A stretch of 64,000 nucleotides of DNA from QKMZ01 sp012965515 (lineage in GTDB: Bacteria; Cyanobacteriota; Vampirovibrionia; Obscuribacterales; Obscuribacteraceae). The stretch lies in NCBI GenBank assembly GCA_937879965.1, contig CALFMP010000027.1:1-64000 (forward strand), given 5' to 3'. The notes beneath the pieces were generated by a model that was not told where the DNA came from, searched no databases, and saw nothing but the letters and a program-made list of their open reading frames with translations. The translations under genes were made by a program, and so were the position numbers. Shown here piece after piece: positions 58,464 to 64,000 of the stretch; position 1 is the first letter of the stretch, and every line of letters starts with the position of its first letter.

Positions 58464-60818
58464 TTACATCAGCGCTGGTTCTTTGCCTTTGCTCTTCACT
58501 GACTGTGCAGTTTTCCTAAGTTCACTCAAGCGCATCAAAATCTCCTCGCCTGTGGCGGGCAAATTGAGTTTTGGCACCTGGCCTTTCGCCGCATAAATCA
58601 ATGCATCCTTTACCGCGGCCCACACTGCAAGTCCCAGGAGCAGCGGCGGTTCTCCGACAGCTTTGCTGCCGCGCACGTTTACCGTGTTGTTTGGATTGTC
58701 GATGAAATTACAGTTGAGTTGTGCTGGAATATCTTGAATATTCGGAATCTTGTAAGTCGTCGGCGAATAAGAGAGAAGCGCACCCTTGTCCGAATACTTC
58801 AGCTCTTCATTGGTCACCCAGCCCATGCCCTGGACGAACCCACCCACTATCTGACCGCGATTGATACCGGGATTGATCGACTTGCCGATATCCATAAGAA
58901 TGTCGACACGTTCAACTTTCATTTGTCCGGTGAAACGATCGATCACCACTTCAGCAACAGCGCAGCCGCACGTGAAGTAAAGGAAAGGCGCTCCTTGCCC
59001 TTTGCTCCAATCAAATCCAATGCCCTGGGTTGCATAATAGCCGCGCTCGCCCAGGCTGACGCGCTCGCGATAAGACATGGCTACTAGTTCTTGCCACTTC
59101 AATTTGTTGTGAGGTCTGCGCTCGTCAAAGACGTGTCCATCAGCAAAAACAATTCGGTCTGGGAAGGCGCCGATGCCGGTTTCGACTCTATCAAAATGCC
59201 TTGCAGCAACCTCAGCCATAGACTTCTTGATCTTCTGGCAAGCATTCACAGCCGCACTGCCATTCAAATCAGTCGCCGAGGATGCGGCAGTTGCAGACGT
59301 GTTGTTGTTCTTTTCCGTGGATGTCGTCATTACGATCACCCAGTCCGGATTGATGGAAAATTCATCCGCGACCAGCATTTTAATGTTCGTGTTGACGCCC
59401 TGACCCATTTCGGTGGCGCCTGTCGAAACTTGAATCGTGCCATCAAGATAGATATTCACAAGCGCGTTTGCTTGATTGAGCATCGTATTGGTGAAGGAAA
59501 TTCCAAACTTCACCGGAGTGAGAGCAAGTCCTTTCAATTGCGTTCGCGACTCGGCATTGAACGTATCAACCAACTTGCGGCGATTTCTATAATCTGAGCT
59601 TTGCACAATCTCGTCGAACAGCTGCGGCAGCGTATTGTGCTTCAGCAACTGTCCATAGTGTGTGGTGTTGCGATCTTTGGTTCCGTACAAATTTGCAAGA
59701 CGAACATCGAGCGGATCTTTTTTCAGGTAAGCAGCGATATCCTGCATGATGCTCTCAATCGTCGCCACACCTTGCGGCCCGCCAAAGCCACGAAATGCTG
59801 TCGTTGGTGGATAGTTGGTCTTGCAAATCTGCCCGACTACATCTGCGTGTTCAATGTAATAAGCGTTGTCGATGTGCGTGATTGCGCGTCCCAGCACCGC
59901 CGTCGAAAGGTCGGCCGCAGCGCCGCCATCCGCGTAGAGATGCGCTTTCAACGCGAGAATTCGACCATTATCGTCAAAGGCAATTTGAAAATTATTTTGG
60001 AAAGGATGACGCTTGCCGGTAAATTTCATGTCGTCATCTTTGGTGTAGATGATGCGCGCCGGTCTTTTCGTCTTCAAAGCGACGAGCGCCGCCATTCCCG
60101 CAGGGTGAGTGGCTTGCGATTCTTTTCCGCCGAAACCGCCGCCCATGCGCTTGGTCACCACAACGACCTGATTTTGTCGCAGTCCCAGAACCTTGGCGAG
60201 CACTTGCTGAATCTCGCTCGGATGCTGGGTGGAAGAATGCACCACCAGCTGATCGTACTCACCCGGCACAACAAGCGCCGCTTGCGATTCGAGATAGAAG
60301 TGTTCTTGCCCACCGATGATGCAAGTTCCTTCCAGTTTGTGCTTCGCTTCCTTAATCACACGCTCGGCATCACCGCGCGAGATTCGGTATGTTTTATCCA
60401 AGAAGTCTTGCTTGGCGATTGCCGCGTCAATGGTCAAAGCCGGCTCCAGCTCTTGAATGTCGAGCCTTATCGCCTTCTTCGCTTTCGCTAACGCTTTGCG
60501 ATTTTCCGCAGCTATAACAACAATCGGCTCACCGATAAACGATGAGTGATCTTCGCAAAGCAATACCTCATCTTGAATAATCGGACCGAATTTATTGATA
60601 CCGGGAATGTCTTTGTATGTAAAACAGGCGACTACGCCTTTGATTTTCAGCGCCGCGCTGTAATCGACCGACTTGATATGCCCATGCGCAACGGGGCTGC
60701 CGACGAAGTCGACGAGCAATTCGTTTTTCGCAAACGGCATGTCGTCGATGTAGACTGACTCACCGCTAACGTGACCAACGGCTGAATCGTGCGGAATGTC
60801 TTTCCCGACTACAGACAT
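58464..60818 (-). CDS. xdhB: xanthine dehydrogenase, molybdopterin-binding subunit
   Basis: The 784-residue product has the aldehyde-oxidase/xanthine-dehydrogenase a/b hammerhead domain near the N-terminus (SAVGHVSGESVYIDDMP) and the molybdopterin domain: KRMGGGFGGKESQ, AFRGFGGPQG, TGATEMGQGVNT, and the active-site Glu region AVGEPPLLLGLAVWAA. It oxidises hypoxanthine and xanthine to urate in the cytosol with XdhA. The ATG lies 10 bases inside the 3' end of xdhA. Maturation would need XdhC, encoded at 48 kb. Length is normal for the bacterial subunit. Confidence 0.94.
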   Translation of the reverse strand: MSVVGKDIPHDSAVGHVSGESVYIDDMPFAKNELLVDFVGSPVAHGHIKSVDYSAALKIKGVVACFTYKDIPGINKFGPIIQDEVLLCEDHSSFIGEPIVVIAAENRKALAKAKKAIRLDIQELEPALTIDAAIAKQDFLDKTYRISRGDAERVIKEAKHKLEGTCIIGGQEHFYLESQAALVVPGEYDQLVVHSSTQHPSEIQQVLAKVLGLRQNQVVVVTKRMGGGFGGKESQATHPAGMAALVALKTKRPARIIYTKDDDMKFTGKRHPFQNNFQIAFDDNGRILALKAHLYADGGAAADLSTAVLGRAITHIDNAYYIEHADVVGQICKTNYPPTTAFRGFGGPQGVATIESIMQDIAAYLKKDPLDVRLANLYGTKDRNTTHYGQLLKHNTLPQLFDEIVQSSDYRNRRKLVDTFNAESRTQLKGLALTPVKFGISFTNTMLNQANALVNIYLDGTIQVSTGATEMGQGVNTNIKMLVADEFSINPDWVIVMTTSTEKNNNTSATAASSATDLNGSAAVNACQKIKKSMAEVAARHFDRVETGIGAFPDRIVFADGHVFDERRPHNKLKWQELVAMSYRERVSLGERGYYATQGIGFDWSKGQGAPFLYFTCGCAVAEVVIDRFTGQMKVERVDILMDIGKSINPGINRGQIVGGFVQGMGWVTNEELKYSDKGALLSYSPTTYKIPNIQDIPAQLNCNFIDNPNNTVNVRGSKAVGEPPLLLGLAVWAAVKDALIYAAKGQVPKLNLPATGEEILMRLSELRKTAQSVKSKGKEPALM

Positions 60819-62269
60819 ACTAGCTCCTTCTCTTCCGCTGTCTCGAAGTAAAACTTTTCCATTATGTTGGCTGCCAGTTGCAAGCGATAATCTTTCGATC
60901 CACGAACATCGCTTATGGGCGTGATTTCCTTCATGGCGACTTCACCCGCCTCGCGGAAGGTCTCCAAAGTGAAGGCCTTTCCGTTGAGAAATTCTTCGGT
61001 CTTCGCCAATTTTAAAACGACTGCAGCAACGCCACCATATGCGACTTGAGCATTGGCAATTTTATCGCCATTGCGCTCCAAACTTATTGCAGCGGTGAAG
61101 CTTGAAATATCCAGATGCTCACGCTTCGAAACTTTGTACAACTTCAGCTTCGTCGCTTTGGATGGCAGTGGGATATGAACGCGAACGATAATTTCATCGT
61201 CAGTCAAAACCATTTTGCGATAGCCGCTGTAGAGCTGATTGACCTTGATGCGACGCTCTCCTTTCAGTCCGGCAACTTCGACTTCTGCACCGGAGACAAA
61301 AAGAAAAGGCAGGGAATCCGCGATGGGAGAACCATTAGCGATGTTGCCGGCGAGAGTTCCGGCATAGCGAATTTGAGGAGAACCAAATATCCACAAAATG
61401 TGGTGAAACTCTGGCAACGACTTTTGGAAAAACTCTTCCAGTCTGCGCAAGGTAACGCGCGCGCCAACCTCGACGGTGTCGCCGCTTGATTTGAGTTCTT
61501 CCAATCCAGCTACGTGGGTAAGAACCAAAACGTTTCGAGGCTCGATGCGCCCCTTGTTCAAATTGACGCAAACATCTGTGCCACCAGATACGATGACAGC
61601 ACCAGAATTCTTACTCTTGTATTCAACCGCTGATTTAACGTCAGTCGGCTTGAAGAACTCCGCTTCATCACCCTTTACCAACACAGGCTCTTCATGGTGC
61701 TTTTTGAACGCCGCGACAAAAGTCTGAGGAGGATACAAATTCTCGAGTCGTTTGTACTCTTTCTCATCAACGCTCATCGCAGCTTTAATGATCGCCTCGT
61801 AGCCGGTACAACGGCACAAATTGCCGGTCAGCGCATCACTAACATCCTGCCTGGTGACAGAGCAGGGTTTCTCACTCTTATCGCACTGTTCGAAAAGCGA
61901 ACACATAGCAACGATAAATCCCGGCGTGCAATATCCGCATTGCGCACCGTGGCAATCAACCATAGACTGCTGAATTCTATTCAAATCACCGTCAACTTTC
62001 AGACCTTCGACAGTAACAATGTGAGTGCAGTCGAGCTGATACATGTACTGAATGCACGCATTCACAGGGATGTACTCAATGCCGCTCTTAGCCGCGTTTA
62101 GCCGTCCCAGAAAGACGGTGCATGCGCCGCAATCGCCTTCGGCACAGACCACTTTGGTACCGCACTTGCTCAAGGAATACCGCAGGTAATCAGACAACGA
62201 CATAAAAGCGTCTTCTCCGCCTACGCGGTATTCGACGCCATTGACGTACAAAAGGACAAAGTCTCGCAT
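60809..62269 (-). CDS. xdhA: xanthine dehydrogenase, iron-sulfur/FAD subunit
   Basis: The 486-residue product begins with a plant-type [2Fe-2S] domain (C42, C47, C50, C72 in VCAEGDCGACTVF), then a second cluster domain (C111, C114, C152, C154 in GAQCGYCTPGF and GNLCRCTGYE). The FAD domain follows (VIVSGGTDVCVNL, GTLAGNIANGSPIADSLPFL) with the CO-dehydrogenase flavoprotein C-terminal domain. It passes electrons from XdhB to NAD+. It is first in the operon and overlaps xdhB by ten bases. Confidence 0.94.
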   Translation of the reverse strand: MRDFVLLYVNGVEYRVGGEDAFMSLSDYLRYSLSKCGTKVVCAEGDCGACTVFLGRLNAAKSGIEYIPVNACIQYMYQLDCTHIVTVEGLKVDGDLNRIQQSMVDCHGAQCGYCTPGFIVAMCSLFEQCDKSEKPCSVTRQDVSDALTGNLCRCTGYEAIIKAAMSVDEKEYKRLENLYPPQTFVAAFKKHHEEPVLVKGDEAEFFKPTDVKSAVEYKSKNSGAVIVSGGTDVCVNLNKGRIEPRNVLVLTHVAGLEELKSSGDTVEVGARVTLRRLEEFFQKSLPEFHHILWIFGSPQIRYAGTLAGNIANGSPIADSLPFLFVSGAEVEVAGLKGERRIKVNQLYSGYRKMVLTDDEIIVRVHIPLPSKATKLKLYKVSKREHLDISSFTAAISLERNGDKIANAQVAYGGVAAVVLKLAKTEEFLNGKAFTLETFREAGEVAMKEITPISDVRGSKDYRLQLAANIMEKFYFETAEEKELVCL

Positions 62270-62372
62270 TCAGCTCCCCTGCCAAATAATCGACCACCCG
62301 TCGTCGCCAGGCCCCAGGGCAACGCACATATCTTCTGGATATGATAACCCGAGAACCCCCGCGTTTAAGCGC

Positions 62373-62405
62373 CGAGCCCGGCAAATTCGAAATTGGCCGG
62401 GCTCG
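62373..62405. terminator. hairpin between the WG-repeat gene and xdhA
   Basis: A perfect 10-bp stem (CGAGCCCGGC / GCCGGGCTCG) with a 13-base loop lies about 65 bases beyond the stop of the WG-repeat gene. A T run follows only on the plus strand (AAGTTTTTG), so direction is ambiguous. It probably ends the WG-repeat transcript before xdhA. Confidence 0.55.
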
Positions 62406-62471
62406 AAGTTTTTGATGTGAACTCTCCAAACTCTTGACTGTCTTGGATTGTCCCGAATTTTGCAGGCTTGC

Positions 62472-63539
62472 TTACTTAGCTTGCTCTTGCCGAACCGCGG
62501 CGAGCCCTTCGGAGAACGGTTGGGCTTCGTCGTAGATTGGCTCGATTGCCAATTTACCTTTGGTGTTGAGATAGCCCCAACGCCCGCCGGCTAACTTTAC
62601 AGCCGCCAAGCCTTCTTTGAAGGGAGTGGCCTTGTCGTACTGAATTTTGGCTACTACTTCGCCTTTGTTGTTGACGTAGCCCCAACGCAAGTCCTGACGG
62701 ACCATTGCTATGCCTTCAGTGAAATTCTCGACCTGATCGTATTCGGTGGGAATGACGATGTTGCCCTTGTTATCGGCAAAACCTTGCTTGCCTCTGTTCG
62801 ATGTAATAGCCAGACCATCGTGAAACAGTGAGGGCAGCTCGGTCTCATCCTTGTAAATGATGACGCCGTCCCTGTCTAGCAGACCGGTTTTGCCCTTCTC
62901 GTCTTTCACTTCGGAGACACCATTTTTGAAAGGCAAGACGCTTGCATACTGCTGCTTAATCACAACTTCGCCCTTGTCATTGACGAAGCCCCAGGGGTTC
63001 CATTTGGCGTCATACTGCAACTGAACGGCGCCACGGCCTTCCGTCATTGGTTTAACGTTCATGGCATTGGCGCCCATGATGGTTTCGCCTTCTTTGCCCA
63101 CGTAACCCCAAAGCTTATTGAATCGAACGGCGGCTGTGCCGTCAGAAAACGGCATCGTATTCTCGAAGGTCGGCTGAACGGCCATGCGTCCGCCTAAATC
63201 GATAAAGCCCCATTTGTCGCCGACCTGCACTGCCGCGCGTCCTTCGGAGAATGACTCGACGGTGTTGTACTGAGGCGGTATGACGAACTGCCCCTTCTTA
63301 TCGATGAAACCCCAACGTCCCCCCTTGAGGACACCGGCCCTGTCCTGAGAGAAAGGCATTGCCGCCTCGAATTGCGGCGGGATGGCAACGTTGCCGGTGG
63401 TATCGATGTAGCCCCAACCAGCGGAAGCGGCTTGCTGAGGGGCGGTTGCTTGCCCACAGCCCGTAAGCGTGGCGAGCGACATCAGCGTCCCGGCGAGCAA
63501 CCCGAGCGACATCTGCAAAGTAACGGCTAACTTTTTCAT
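62472..63539 (-). CDS. WG-repeat lipoprotein
   Basis: The start at 63539 gives 355 residues; a longer frame to 63662 lacks lipoprotein sense. The signal peptide ends in a lipobox (LATLTGC, C28), so the protein is probably lipid-anchored. The rest is about seven WG beta repeats of 45-50 residues: WGYIDTTGNVAIPPQFEAA, WGFIDKKGQFVIPPQYNTV, WGFIDLGGRMAVQPTFENT, WGYVGKEGE, WGFVNDKGEVVIKQQYASV, WGYVNNKGEVVAKIQYDKA and WGYLNTKGKLAIEPIYDEA. WG-repeat proteins are thought to be extracellular interaction modules. It is a single gene. Confidence 0.9.
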   Translation of the reverse strand: MKKLAVTLQMSLGLLAGTLMSLATLTGCGQATAPQQAASAGWGYIDTTGNVAIPPQFEAAMPFSQDRAGVLKGGRWGFIDKKGQFVIPPQYNTVESFSEGRAAVQVGDKWGFIDLGGRMAVQPTFENTMPFSDGTAAVRFNKLWGYVGKEGETIMGANAMNVKPMTEGRGAVQLQYDAKWNPWGFVNDKGEVVIKQQYASVLPFKNGVSEVKDEKGKTGLLDRDGVIIYKDETELPSLFHDGLAITSNRGKQGFADNKGNIVIPTEYDQVENFTEGIAMVRQDLRWGYVNNKGEVVAKIQYDKATPFKEGLAAVKLAGGRWGYLNTKGKLAIEPIYDEAQPFSEGLAAVRQEQAK

Positions 63540-63754
63540 TCTCGATACACCCTGTTGCGAGACCCCCGGTCTCCTACCTGCTTGAAAGTACTTACTGTAA
63601 ACGCTTGTCTTTGGGTTGGGCTCCTCTTGACTGAAAATTGATCTCAGATCTTCCAATGACAACTCATCCTAGCGCTTCTTTTCATAACAAGCTTTACTAA
63701 ACACACCAACAGTTTACTACACAGTATCGGATTCCTGGATGCAGCTGAGTTTTA

Positions 63755-63824
63755 TCGCAGGGGCGATGCAAGGCATCGCCCGCATATTGAAACGGGCGAC
63801 GCATGGCGTCTTGCCTACAGTAGC
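63755..63824. repeat. paired palindromic repeats
   Basis: One GGGGCGATGCAAGGCATCGC element and one GGGCGACGCATGGCGTC element ending TTGCCTACA lie between the WG-repeat gene's upstream region and the next minus-strand gene. Confidence 0.75.
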
Positions 63825-63837
63825 GGACCTATTGACG

Positions 63838-64000
63838 CTACGAAACCTTCACCAGCTTGCAGCTCGCATTTCGCCATTCGAGAATGCCGCCGTCCAGGCT
63901 AAACGACCGGTACCCGCGAGTTTGCAGATACGCAGCATAGCGTGCAGTCTTCTCACCCACAGGGCAAACTAAAAGCAGCGGGCGATCTTTCGGAAACGGA
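63838..64000 (-). CDS. rhodanese-domain protein, 3' end only
   Basis: An open minus-strand frame enters from the right edge and ends with TAG at 63838-63840. The 54 visible residues read as a rhodanese C-terminal half: RPLLLVCPVGEKTARYAAYL, then GYRSFSLDGGILEWR. The Cys in LVCPVGEKTA is at the position of the catalytic persulfide-forming cysteine. Rhodanese domains transfer sulfane sulfur. The upstream part of the gene lies outside the window. Confidence 0.75.
   Translation of the reverse strand, partial: PFPKDRPLLLVCPVGEKTARYAAYLQTRGYRSFSLDGGILEWRNASCKLVKVS

Noticed and set aside
59601..60491. Plus-strand open frame within xdhB
   Set aside because: It is the antisense shadow of xdhB, which has full family motifs.

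Overview
The window reads as a stretch of chromosome from a non-photosynthetic cyanobacterial relative, most likely the Obscuribacterales (Vampirovibrionia/Melainabacteria). This is an inference from gene content. It rests on a membrane protein resembling the cyanobacterial/plastid At5g03900 family, a phytochrome-type histidine kinase beside an Rcp1-like receiver, many secreted TPR, LysM and WG-repeat proteins, and frequent short GC-rich palindromes between genes. There is no rRNA, no ordinary tRNA, no CRISPR array and no insertion sequence. Stop codons include TGA, so the standard code applies.

Layout. 0-7 kb holds probable exported or matrix proteins: a gene broken by an in-frame TGA in a Gly linker, small unknown proteins, an EF-hand-like protein, and two tandem LysM paralogues that kept a shared 5' leader. 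7.4-11.3 kb is a four-gene Bat-like operon (two VWA membrane proteins, a TPR protein, a Pro/Ala-rich exported protein). 13-25.5 kb is rich in signalling: two OmpR-type regulator/kinase pairs, a KdpD-TM/phytochrome-type kinase with an Rcp1-like receiver, a lone receiver, TPR proteins and a repeat protein. 25.5-29 kb has a divergent HxlR/YceI pair, a secreted double-domain retropepsin-like protein and an ArsR-DUF2087 regulator. 29-36 kb is a sugar module: GMC oxidoreductase and sugar porter (overlapping), a divergent DegT aminotransferase, and aldose 1-epimerase with an unknown exported protein.

36.8-39.1 kb is the standout. A Ro60/TROVE-like protein (helical repeats plus a VWA domain with an intact MIDAS) sits divergent to two tandem non-coding RNAs. 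Both RNAs share long-range helices. Both contain tRNA-like arms in permuted order (anticodon-like arm, T arm, capped acceptor-like hairpin, D arm). They look like bacterial Y RNAs (YrlA class). A second candidate system lies at 42.8-44.7 kb: a compact ThiF/E1-like enzyme, an unknown 291-residue protein and a small protein ending in Gly that could be ubiquitin-like.

44.9-64 kb carries mixed metabolic and envelope genes: a FecR-like secreted protein, quinone oxidoreductase, XdhC, a membrane-anchored TlpA-like thioredoxin, the At5g03900-like protein, a DUF900-type hydrolase, a HAD phosphatase fused to a HerA/DUF87-like ATPase, an LpqC-type esterase, xanthine dehydrogenase subunits XdhA and XdhB (with XdhC about 10 kb away), a WG-repeat lipoprotein, and the 3' end of a rhodanese-domain gene cut by the right edge. 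Short palindromic repeats occupy many intergenic gaps.
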